DNA of 64,000 bases from CBDDKZ01 sp965230415 (GTDB lineage: Bacteria > Bacteroidota > Bacteroidia > Cytophagales > JAAEPT01): positions 186,001-250,000 of the forward strand of contig CBDDKZ010000005.1 of the NCBI GenBank assembly GCA_965230415.1, in the 5' to 3' direction. Of the stretch, positions 9,201 to 16,696 are shown one piece after another. Position numbers and translations under genes: made by a program. Position 1 is the stretch's first letter; each line of letters begins with the position of its first letter. The notes beneath the pieces are model-generated. The model made no database searches and had not been told where the DNA came from. It worked only from the letters and a program-made list of their open reading frames with translations.

Positions 9201-12200
9201 GCACCGTAACATTGACCAATTCAATCAAAGTATCAGGAACTGCACATTGGTACGAAGGCACTACACTTAGCTGTATTACTGTTGACTGTGTTAAAGTATC
9301 AGGTGTTATTTGCGGATTAAACCCTCCGTTAATTACAGTATCACCGCCGACAATCCAAATGAAGTCTAATTGATCCTGGGGAATTAAACGAGGCCATAAT
9401 ACCAATTGCGAATTGGGACAAATAGTCGTATCGTCCGGGTCCATAATCATCTCCATATTCCAGAGACTATCTACATGAATTGCCACTGAGTCGCTACCAT
9501 TACCCTGTACACACCTATTGGAAGTTTCCACTTCCAACTTAATTTCGCTGCCAACCGTTAAAGTATCGATGGAAAGATAAAAATCGCCATCGCCAACAAT
9601 AAGCAGATCGTTAATATACCAGTTAAACACGGCATCATCATCATTGACATAATTACTATCGTAAAAGTAAACGGATTCACCGGCACAAATACTATCTAAA
9701 TCAGCTAACAGGTCAACCAGTATTTCATCGACTGGAAAAACAACCACTTCTTTACTCACTGAATCCTGCTCATTTAAAAGGCATTGCTTATCGGACGTGA
9801 GCACGACCGAAACTGTTGTCGTTTGAGTGAGTGTATCTGTACTTAATGCTACATCGCCAAAACCATTAATTATATCCCCCCCCACATACCAGGACAAAGC
9901 AAAAGAGTCCTCAATGCTTATATTCTGAGCATCCCACTGTACTAGCTCACCCACGCAGATAGTGTCCTTATCGCTTATCAAATCCAAACTCAATTCATGC
10001 GCAGGATAAAAGGTCAGGGTAAGATTCTGAGAGTTGAGGTAACAGTTCAAATCAAGCGGGTCATAGACACGCACGTAATAATCTCCGGAAACAGTGGCAT
10101 TGTACGTGACATTTGTGGATGAATCTAGCGGTGTATCATCCCCTTGAACAAACCACACATAAATGGCACCTTCGTTGGCATCGCTGGTCGCATTAACTGT
10201 AATAGATTCACCTTCACAGGCACTGGAAGATACTGCATTAAGGTTGACAAATGTTGGTGAAGGGCAGCCACAATTTTCGATGCTTACTTGCGCATATCGT
10301 GATGGGTCCGGTTCAGTTATAAGATCACAAGCAAGACCTGGTTCCGAACCTGCTTCTATGACCATTACCTGTCTAATGTAATAAGTACCGGGCTGCGTCA
10401 ACGTCATATCAAATGACAAAGAGTCGTCTCCTGTTTGCACCTGATAAACGGTATTCCATTCTACCTGATCTGTAGACACCTGAACCCAAAAGGAAGGCTC
10501 ACCCGGGCGACAAATAGTCATTCCATTAAAGCTCACCTGAAAAGGATCACCAATACATATTGGATCTGTAACACTTACCGTAGTCTGACCTGGTTCGTTG
10601 GGGCCATATAATTTAAAAACGACGTTGGTGTCTGAAGGAACTGTCCAACAAGTACCATCTGTAAAAGTGACTGTTTTCTCCGGGTTATTAGGATTATTGT
10701 AGACCATATAATGACGAATCCAGTTATCGTCACAATAGTCCTTTTGAAAGACTGCATACATACCGTGATCGGCCTGCACATCGCTATAAACACGCCCTAC
10801 GCTATCTAATGTCGTAATCCAGTGGTAACCATTAACACGGCGCAACATGGATTCTACAGTACTATTACTATCAGCGCCAGGATTATCAGAATAAAATTCA
10901 TAATATGGATCATTAAGTATATGATTTTCAAAATCTTCTCGAGCTTCTACAGGTTCCACTAAGCCTCTAAAACAAGTTACCAACATTTGCCAATAAATTT
11001 CACAATTTCTAAACTGAACTGGACCATTAGCTGTTAACTCCTGCCATTCACGCATAGCTCCTTCATCATTGGCTCCCATCCAGATACTGGCACCACTAAT
11101 AGGCCAATAAGTAATACCATGAATTTGAAAAGGTGCGTATTTGTTACCTATATCTCCTCCATAGAAATCCGGACATGGAGTATTAAAATTGACCCCATAT
11201 AAAGAACCATCATTATAAACTACTCCGGCATGTCGAAAGTCATATCCGGATCCGTTAGGTGAGGGTAATGAAGAGTTAACACCTGTATCATCAACATCGA
11301 ACCAGTACTGCCTGCCCGACTCACTTTCCGTTATAAACAACATAGCACCCAAATCCCTAATATCATTATCACCCGTAACCTCTCCCCAGAGCCAGGTTCC
11401 TGCTGCGAAATTTAAAGACTCGGAAATAGATTCCTGACTTCCTGAATAATTATGAGCCCAAGAGTGCCCCACATAAGGGTCAAAAAAACGCAGGTAAGGG
11501 AACCAAGGTTCAGTATTAGGGTTTGCAGGAGGTGTCATGTCACGTCGGTAGTCGTCAATATTTCTGATTATCAAATCAACCATTGGTTTCCAGTCGCTGA
11601 TCCAATTGTCATTACCGTGTCGTTTTTGTTCAAAACGTGCTACAATCGCGGCGGCATAAACCAAGTGTCCTAGAACAAAATGTTGATCGTGTATACCTCT
11701 GTCCGAAAAAAACGAATTGGGATAGGTAGCCAACCAGTTAAAATCGGGGCCATAACATGTCGAAAACGTAAGTTGCCCGGCATTATTAATGTCGGCATTA
11801 GGTGAATGTAAGAAGTCTTCTATTACCTCTTTGGTGTAATCCAGAAGTTCATCACGCACATCATAACGACCAAGCTGGTGCGCTATTTCAGCTCCTCTTG
11901 CTGCTTTTTCCATACGCTGAAAATGATTATAATCATCCAATCGAGCCCCAACATAATCCTGAAACTGCGCATCAACCAGCACCTCTCCTTCCAAAATCCC
12001 CATAATAGTAGCTTCATCCATGTTGGAGGCCTTACCTAGGTGTGGAAGAACCCCATTATTTGTTAATTCTACCTGAAAAATACCATCGGGAAGTGTTACA
12101 AGTTGCATGGGCCCACGTGGCGATGCATAAGTAAAGCCAGTGTTATTAGCACTCGCTTGAGGGGAATGCAAATATTGATGTCTGTAAAATGCCGTTAAAG

Positions 12201-13206
12201 TACCCTGATTTGTCTGACCTCCAAAAGTCGAAGTGGAGATGGTAAAAGTATTTGTCAATTTTGCCAGTTCCGGTTCATAATTATAGGTATAACGCGTATC
12301 TGTTATTACAGCGTAGCCTGTAAACTCAAACAAATCCATAGCGGCTTCACTTCCATCGGGCATCAAACCCAGCGTAAATTGCGAGGCTCCTGAAAGTGTA
12401 ATTCCATTCAGAGAAGTACCACTATTTATACCAGCTATTCCTGTACCATTCACGGTAGTTCCTCCTGGTAATGAAAGGGCATAATATTTCTCAATGTTAT
12501 CAAGGCCATTAGTCGCACTTAAATAGAGTACATTAGCCCTTACTCCTATCACATTAAATGGCGTCACCTGGTCATTGCTAAACGCACTTATTTCAGGAGT
12601 GCCTGAACCATCTACTTCGAAATACATAAAAGGGCTACCTATACTACTAGTGGTATACAGCGTTGTTCCATTGAAATTCTGAGCCAATTTCACATGCCAA
12701 TCACCATAATCGTCTACTTCAGTTCTAGGAGCACTTGAACCTTGAATACCGATAACAACATCCCCAACTTTAGCACCACCACCTGCTGCCAAATAGTTAT
12801 AGGAACGATTTGCATCTACATTAAAATCCATTGTACGATAATGCAAAGCTATTCCCTGGTCAATACACATAAGTTGAAACGGGTGTGGTTGCATAGGCGC
12901 GCGTTGATTGCTATGCGGAGAGTAGCCATTGGCTGTAATTTGCGCAGAATTATCCCGATCCACATCCCATAAGGCTGAATTCCACCAATTCTGTGTTTGG
13001 AAAGGTCCAGGGTAGTTAGCGGTTCTGGTTATAACAGCAGTATTTCCATTACCAATGGGATAAGGGGCAAACAAACCTCCTAAGCCTGGTATTCCTTCTA
13101 CAGGAGTTCCCAGGTTATAACTACCTGCACCAACAGTAACTTCTTGCTGGGCAAACAGATTCAATATTAAAAATAAACAGTACGCTGTAATAGTAATGCG
13201 ACTCAT
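6238..13206 (-). CDS. Giant secreted GH81 endo-beta-1,3-glucanase with Ig-like stalk and type B T9SS sorting domain
   Basis: This 2322-residue protein starts with a signal peptide (MSRITITAYCLFLILNLFAQ). Residues of about 25-870 form a GH81 catalytic region. The signature HDQHF carries Asp507, and QESISES carries Glu592 and Glu596, matching the conserved acidic residues of GH81 laminarinases. From about 890 to 2230 follow some 14 Ig-like modules of about 90 residues. Most open with an ICxGE- or ICxNE-type strand, continue with a WxxNG core, and close with a second cysteine, so each may hold one disulfide. The last roughly 85 residues (FIPNAFTPNGDGEHDVF, then FNRWGQLVF) are the gliding-motility-associated C-terminal domain used by T9SS for type B cargo. 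Expected role: a surface-bound or released enzyme degrading laminarin or fungal/algal beta-1,3-glucan, held away from the cell by a long stalk. Catalysis is supported by motifs, and attachment by family knowledge. Confidence 0.88.
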   Translation of the reverse strand: MSRITITAYCLFLILNLFAQQEVTVGAGSYNLGTPVEGIPGLGGLFAPYPIGNGNTAVITRTANYPGPFQTQNWWNSALWDVDRDNSAQITANGYSPHSNQRAPMQPHPFQLMCIDQGIALHYRTMDFNVDANRSYNYLAAGGGAKVGDVVIGIQGSSAPRTEVDDYGDWHVKLAQNFNGTTLYTTSSIGSPFMYFEVDGSGTPEISAFSNDQVTPFNVIGVRANVLYLSATNGLDNIEKYYALSLPGGTTVNGTGIAGINSGTSLNGITLSGASQFTLGLMPDGSEAAMDLFEFTGYAVITDTRYTYNYEPELAKLTNTFTISTSTFGGQTNQGTLTAFYRHQYLHSPQASANNTGFTYASPRGPMQLVTLPDGIFQVELTNNGVLPHLGKASNMDEATIMGILEGEVLVDAQFQDYVGARLDDYNHFQRMEKAARGAEIAHQLGRYDVRDELLDYTKEVIEDFLHSPNADINNAGQLTFSTCYGPDFNWLATYPNSFFSDRGIHDQHFVLGHLVYAAAIVARFEQKRHGNDNWISDWKPMVDLIIRNIDDYRRDMTPPANPNTEPWFPYLRFFDPYVGHSWAHNYSGSQESISESLNFAAGTWLWGEVTGDNDIRDLGAMLFITESESGRQYWFDVDDTGVNSSLPSPNGSGYDFRHAGVVYNDGSLYGVNFNTPCPDFYGGDIGNKYAPFQIHGITYWPISGASIWMGANDEGAMREWQELTANGPVQFRNCEIYWQMLVTCFRGLVEPVEAREDFENHILNDPYYEFYSDNPGADSNSTVESMLRRVNGYHWITTLDSVGRVYSDVQADHGMYAVFQKDYCDDNWIRHYMVYNNPNNPEKTVTFTDGTCWTVPSDTNVVFKLYGPNEPGQTTVSVTDPICIGDPFQVSFNGMTICRPGEPSFWVQVSTDQVEWNTVYQVQTGDDSLSFDMTLTQPGTYYIRQVMVIEAGSEPGLACDLITEPDPSRYAQVSIENCGCPSPTFVNLNAVSSSACEGESITVNATSDANEGAIYVWFVQGDDTPLDSSTNVTYNATVSGDYYVRVYDPLDLNCYLNSQNLTLTFYPAHELSLDLISDKDTICVGELVQWDAQNISIEDSFALSWYVGGDIINGFGDVALSTDTLTQTTTVSVVLTSDKQCLLNEQDSVSKEVVVFPVDEILVDLLADLDSICAGESVYFYDSNYVNDDDAVFNWYINDLLIVGDGDFYLSIDTLTVGSEIKLEVETSNRCVQGNGSDSVAIHVDSLWNMEMIMDPDDTTICPNSQLVLWPRLIPQDQLDFIWIVGGDTVINGGFNPQITPDTLTQSTVIQLSVVPSYQCAVPDTLIELVNVTVLPAQEPNVLLNADKLSICPNELVNFTASTSISDGITYHWFYDDQDLGQSDSSLILDTITQSVRVSVVIEVAGDCVFPASDTAFVAIDVTNDEIPDVQITPSDVAICANTELTLNATPISGGGVEPLFLWLVNGDTVVNPATPSSTLTIDSLTQFTTVTVVMISDLECVQQDSVDAEAIIDIIEGELPSFELSSDLNSICPEQEVTLIIGNVIGGGDAPQYTWFVNGNEVATNVTTLRIDTLTQTTLVSVTLLSNSPCRIQDDSTKTLTIQVQEYLEPSFVVTPSINPVCLGENVDFTLNDMVNFGSDPQINWFVNGIDQNNNGITWSSSNLTDGDTVLVSVLGSGDCSSPLPVTFDTIISVTEGGTLEATIARSDNGACVGVMGVFSIQSVTDGASYSWYHNGIEVNGQLDEVVIGPLNDGDSVYLQLSTLNTCVSPMDTISNVIYLDLQAVPLPTINIAAAIDTICQGEEVEVSVTLTEIPNPQLYWYYNDQEVLTSNDLAPVIFDTLSSSGWVRTFVDVNSICYDADQIGDSVWIEVHPMDTISATLSRTDTNLCEGEAGTFVLSNVNPDDAGIQWFHNNVEVANDIDIISLPVNNNDLIYVQLKSKQVCLLDTLFNTDTITVEMETVQLLTGEIDLSQNAICANDEISVTLQNLNPDINATIQWLLNGQPIIAGEQWDVDTLTQNTLLNVEITSEDICVQPDTLTLASTISVTKGEDLVAAIIQLDTINCDSSNARFRALNAVDGSEFYWLLNGDTVAIEESEVELGPMNNGDEVQLLVSTSVPCVDPGFLYSEVIAIEGLLPVVDPEVSFFPDVAAVDLCAIEEDSMLTVNVSPDNFEHTISWFLNGELLLENASAFNVFGLEKDDLVFATVASDYVCLEAPLLVEFELIITAQNCDSLFIPNAFTPNGDGEHDVFDILNTKAYSTYHLEIFNRWGQLVFESSSTDSDWDGKRNGKMLPQATYYYVLNLGLSENISGTVILIR

Positions 13207-13347
13207 TATTATTCGGTAAAAACAGGTTGTTTATAGTATATACTGAAGCCGGGTTTATGGTAACAGCCTACTATGTATTAAATACAATTCAATGTCAGAT
13301 GACTAGATTTGGGTATAAATCATCAAAATCACTTCATTAAAATTAGC

Positions 13348-13379
13348 AAAAAAAGTATTTATTAAAAACTAATACTTTT
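13348..13379 (-). terminator. Intrinsic terminator of the 7TM/zinc-ribbon gene
   Basis: The arms AAAAGTATT (13351-13359) and AATACTTTT (13371-13379) pair around an 11-base loop. Read on the minus strand, the hairpin is followed by seven Ts. It overlaps the TAA stop codon (13378-13380) of the gene it terminates. The rest of the gap up to 13206 holds a 10-bp palindrome AGTATATACT at 13235-13244 in the leader of the GH81 gene. Confidence 0.7.
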
Positions 13380-15282
13380 AAATTTCTCTGGACTGTTGAG
13401 CTAAAGGGTCTATTAACAGTAATTTCTCCCATTGAGTGCGCTGGTCACTGTTTTCTGAAACCAATGCCATCGCTTTTTTTACCCGCTTGTTTACAGCATA
13501 ACAAGTATTAAGCCCTACACCCAGAATTTTAGAAAGTTCTGCTGCTGAAATATTTCCATTATTTGCAAATGATAAAAATGCGATGTAAAAAGCTTTATTA
13601 AGTGGAATTTTCAGATGGTAGAACAAAGAGTCTACGGACGCAGATTCATCATAGCCACATTTGGAACAACGCCTTCCATATTGCTCTTTACCACTTATAT
13701 ACGTTTCATTGTTGCAACGCTTGCATCTGTATCCTTTTGACCACTTCAATGAAGCCAGGTATTCGAGACAAGACTCCTTATCGGGATAAGCCTGACTGAA
13801 TTGCTCAAAATCAATACTTTCTTTAAAAAGCGTAATTTGAACCGCCTTCTGTATGTTTTCTCTTAATGATTCATTGTCTTGCAGGAGTAATTGATTGACC
13901 CGTTCTAATTCACTCGCCTGCAATTCCAGGTCGTGATTGGCTTCCTGTAATTCGGAGGTACGTTGTGCCACTTCGAGTTTAAGATTCTGATTCATTGATT
14001 CTCTTAAACGTGCATTTTCCTCTAACTGCTTAATGAGTGATTCCTGATCTTTCTCTCGCTGCTTTTTTAAACCACTATATTTTTCGCTTAGAGCCCAGGC
14101 CAAACCGAGAGAGGTAAGTACTACACCCAATTGAAATGAATTGCGCAGAATTATCTGCCACAAAGTATCTCCGTCTTCGCTGTTAATATCTACCATTTTA
14201 AAATGAACTAATATCAGAAACAGAAAACGTAACAATAACAAGATCACACCGGCGATAAAATAGCGCACTTCTATTCTACCTTGCCTAAGGCTTACTATAG
14301 AAACAAACAAGATAATGGACAGAAATACAGAAAAAGGTATTATTATGATAAAATAAGGATCTGTTTTGATAAAAATCACATTTAACAAGTGTGCTACAGC
14401 ATATACTATAAAAACGACACTCAATGCTTTTAAACCTCTCTTATTGCTGTCTCTTAGTTCTAAAAAAGAAGTCGTAAAAAAGTAAAGGCCAGCTGCAAAA
14501 AATATCAGCACAGATTGATTCAGGAACCAATTAAGCACAGGAATGTTTGGCCAAAAATACCTAAAACCATGCCCCTTATAAGTGATCCCCATAAGGGCTG
14601 TGGCCAACAAATAAAGAATATAGATCATATGATCTTTAGTACCCACCCTCCAGTAACTGATAATATTATATAAGAACAATAAAATTATTATTCCATAATA
14701 AACCCCCATGAACAAATTATCTCCCGCGTTCAGGTTGATTAGTTTATCTGGTGCAATAATATTAAAGTTAACAGCTGCACTATTACCGGTACGCACCTGG
14801 GCATAATACACGCGTTTTTCCTGATGAACAGGAAGCGGGAAATAGAAATTAAATCGATCTATTGGCCTGTATCCGTAAGGGTATTCATACCCTGCTTTAT
14901 AAAGTTTGTAAGCGCCATTTTCCTTTGGAACATATAAATCAAAAAACGACACCAGACCTTCATCAATTTCCAGCAACCGGGGACTTATCCCTACCTCACT
15001 TTCATACTCCACATCGAAACGTACCCAATAGGTGGCATAGTCACTGGAAAGGATCAAACTACCTTCCGCCTTTTTAAAGTCGAAATCTGCGTCGCCAGCT
15101 GTAAAGTCGCTGATCTCTAAATTGCCTTCACTATCTTTAAAGTACTCCAGCCCGCCTTTACAGAGGTTAATATCATCTCCGTTGGCACGAATGACAACAG
15201 CATTGCTATCAATAACACTACAACAAAATATTAACAATAATAAATAACACAGTATTCTTGTGTACATCAACTGATTCAACAT
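13378..15282 (-). CDS. 7TM-DISM receptor fused to coiled coil and IS1595-type zinc ribbon/HTH
   Basis: A 634-residue protein in four parts. A signal peptide or first membrane helix (residues 1-28) precedes a soluble domain of about 140 residues resembling the 7TMR-DISMED2 sensor, with the typical YWVRFDVE strand. Residues of about 185-400 hold seven hydrophobic helices, as in 7TMR-DISM receptors. Residues 405-490 form a long coiled coil. The C-terminus carries two CxxC pairs (Cys520, Cys523, Cys539, Cys542), then VDSLFYHLKIPLNKAF and a helix-turn-helix-like ISAAELSKILGV. This is the arrangement of the zinc-ribbon DNA-binding domain of IS1595-family transposases, but no DDE catalytic domain follows. 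No kinase or cyclase domain is present. Inference: a membrane-tethered DNA-binding regulator. It lies between the GH81 gene and a two-component pair. Domain calls are from motif recognition. Confidence 0.82.
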   Translation of the reverse strand: MLNQLMYTRILCYLLLLIFCCSVIDSNAVVIRANGDDINLCKGGLEYFKDSEGNLEISDFTAGDADFDFKKAEGSLILSSDYATYWVRFDVEYESEVGISPRLLEIDEGLVSFFDLYVPKENGAYKLYKAGYEYPYGYRPIDRFNFYFPLPVHQEKRVYYAQVRTGNSAAVNFNIIAPDKLINLNAGDNLFMGVYYGIIILLFLYNIISYWRVGTKDHMIYILYLLATALMGITYKGHGFRYFWPNIPVLNWFLNQSVLIFFAAGLYFFTTSFLELRDSNKRGLKALSVVFIVYAVAHLLNVIFIKTDPYFIIIIPFSVFLSIILFVSIVSLRQGRIEVRYFIAGVILLLLRFLFLILVHFKMVDINSEDGDTLWQIILRNSFQLGVVLTSLGLAWALSEKYSGLKKQREKDQESLIKQLEENARLRESMNQNLKLEVAQRTSELQEANHDLELQASELERVNQLLLQDNESLRENIQKAVQITLFKESIDFEQFSQAYPDKESCLEYLASLKWSKGYRCKRCNNETYISGKEQYGRRCSKCGYDESASVDSLFYHLKIPLNKAFYIAFLSFANNGNISAAELSKILGVGLNTCYAVNKRVKKAMALVSENSDQRTQWEKLLLIDPLAQQSREI

Positions 15283-15934
15283 TTGGGAAATTGGCTCTAA
15301 CTAAAAACATCATAAAGCTACGGATCATTTGGGATAAAAAAAAGCTCACTTAAAAGTGAGCTTTTATTGATGTGCGTTAACCGCCAATTTGAACGAAATG
15401 CGTTTCTCTAATGCTAAGTTAATTAGTCTGTGACTAAAGATTGATATTGCTATCGCTCATATTAAAACATACCCAAATTTTAATACGATAATCTTACAAC
15501 CCATAAAAGACGATACAAAAAATGCTTTTCAATCTCTAACATAGCCGATTAAATCACACATTCAATGTTCAATCATCAAATTATTGAAACAAACATAAAC
15601 AATTATCTTTAAACCTCACAATGTACCAATTCGATATTTTTTTCATTTATTCTCACTAATTACCACACCAAATAGCCTTAATATCACCGTACGGCTTAAT
15701 TTCAACATTTATTGATCATCAATCATTCTCATAAGCATTATATAAAAAAATAAAAAAAACCTCCTTTTGTCTTCTATTTGTCTAATTCATAGTACTAATT
15801 CATGCGTTCATAGATGATATTTTTCGTTTCATCACTAACGCACCTACACAATACATCCTAGAAAATGAGCTATTTCCTTATTAATACTAAGGGGGGGAGT
15901 CCAAAAAATAAGCATTCACAAATAATATAAACAC
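15283..15934. other. Long AT-rich non-coding gap with an internal terminator
   Basis: About 650 bp between the start of the 7TM gene and the stop of the LytTR gene, with no plausible coding frame. It holds a strong minus-strand terminator at 15340-15365, a promoter-like TAGCTTTA (15315 to 15308, minus strand) just downstream of it for the 7TM gene, and an isolated run of seven Gs near 15892. The 570 bp between the LytTR stop and the terminator may be a long 3' untranslated region or a separate small RNA. Confidence 0.5.
15332..15365 (-). terminator. Intrinsic terminator, minus strand
   Basis: The arms AAAAGCTCACTT (15340-15351) and AAGTGAGCTTTT (15354-15365) form a perfect 12-bp stem with a 2-base loop. 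On the minus strand the stem is followed directly by a run of Ts (eight in all, counting those in the stem). It lies about 570 bp beyond the LytTR stop and about 55 bp before the 7TM start codon, insulating the latter from read-through. Confidence 0.8.
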
Positions 15935-16696
15935 TCAGTTGAAATCACTCAATCGTTTTAGCAAACCCTCCTTTTTGCGAACTGAAACAGGAACATTCTT
16001 CCCATCTCTGAGCACAAGATATGAGCCATCAATTTTGACAAATTCTTTTACAAAAGCCAGATTTACCAAATGAGAATGATGTGAACGATAAAAATCATGT
16101 GGGCCTAATAATTCATCAAAATCCTTGAGGGTTTTGGTCACCAGAATTTGCTGCCCACTCGTTAATACAAATAATGTATAGTTTTTATGAGCTTCACATC
16201 TCACAATTTCATTAATCTCAACAATATGTACACGCTCGACAGAATGTAGAGCTAGTCTCAAAGGTTTAGACCTCCCACCACCAATTTGCTCCATTAATAC
16301 TGATAAACTATCCTGAATTTGCACTTTGGAATTTACTGTTTTCAATTTACCCACCGCCATTATCAGATCATCAGGATCGACCGGTTTTAACAAATAGTCA
16401 ATAGCCGAGAATTTAAATGCTTTAATTGCATATTCATCGTAAGCTGTTGTAAAAATTATTTGTGGCAGGTGAATTTTTTCTTCATTTCTTATTTTTTCGA
16501 TTAAATCAAAGCCACTACCATCGCCCATTTTAATATCTAAAAAAACCACGTCGGGTTGTGTATTTATTATAAGCTCAACACCTGATTTCACTCCCTCGGC
16601 CTCGCCCACTACTTCAATCTCGTTGCAAAAGTCATGAATATCACTTTTTAGTGCTATGCGTGCCTTTTCTATATCGTCTATTATTATTGCTTTCAT
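15935..16696 (-). CDS. LytTR-family response regulator
   Basis: A 253-residue two-component response regulator. The N-terminal receiver domain has the acidic pocket DD at residues 7-8, the phospho-acceptor Asp54 in FLDIKMGDG and the conserved lysine in LLKPVD. The C-terminal half (about 150-250) is a LytTR DNA-binding domain with typical strands (HIVEINEIVRCEAHKNYTLF, then FYRSHHSHLVNLAFV). It overlaps the upstream histidine kinase gene by four bases (ATGA), so translation is coupled and the two form a cognate pair. The target genes are not known; adjacent surface-glucanase and sensor genes are candidates only by proximity. Confidence 0.95.
   Translation of the reverse strand: MKAIIIDDIEKARIALKSDIHDFCNEIEVVGEAEGVKSGVELIINTQPDVVFLDIKMGDGSGFDLIEKIRNEEKIHLPQIIFTTAYDEYAIKAFKFSAIDYLLKPVDPDDLIMAVGKLKTVNSKVQIQDSLSVLMEQIGGGRSKPLRLALHSVERVHIVEINEIVRCEAHKNYTLFVLTSGQQILVTKTLKDFDELLGPHDFYRSHHSHLVNLAFVKEFVKIDGSYLVLRDGKNVPVSVRKKEGLLKRLSDFN

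Noticed and set aside
15888..15901. Run of seven Gs in the regulatory gap as a phase-variable tract
   Set aside because: It lies downstream of the LytTR stop and not in a promoter or coding frame that length change would switch.
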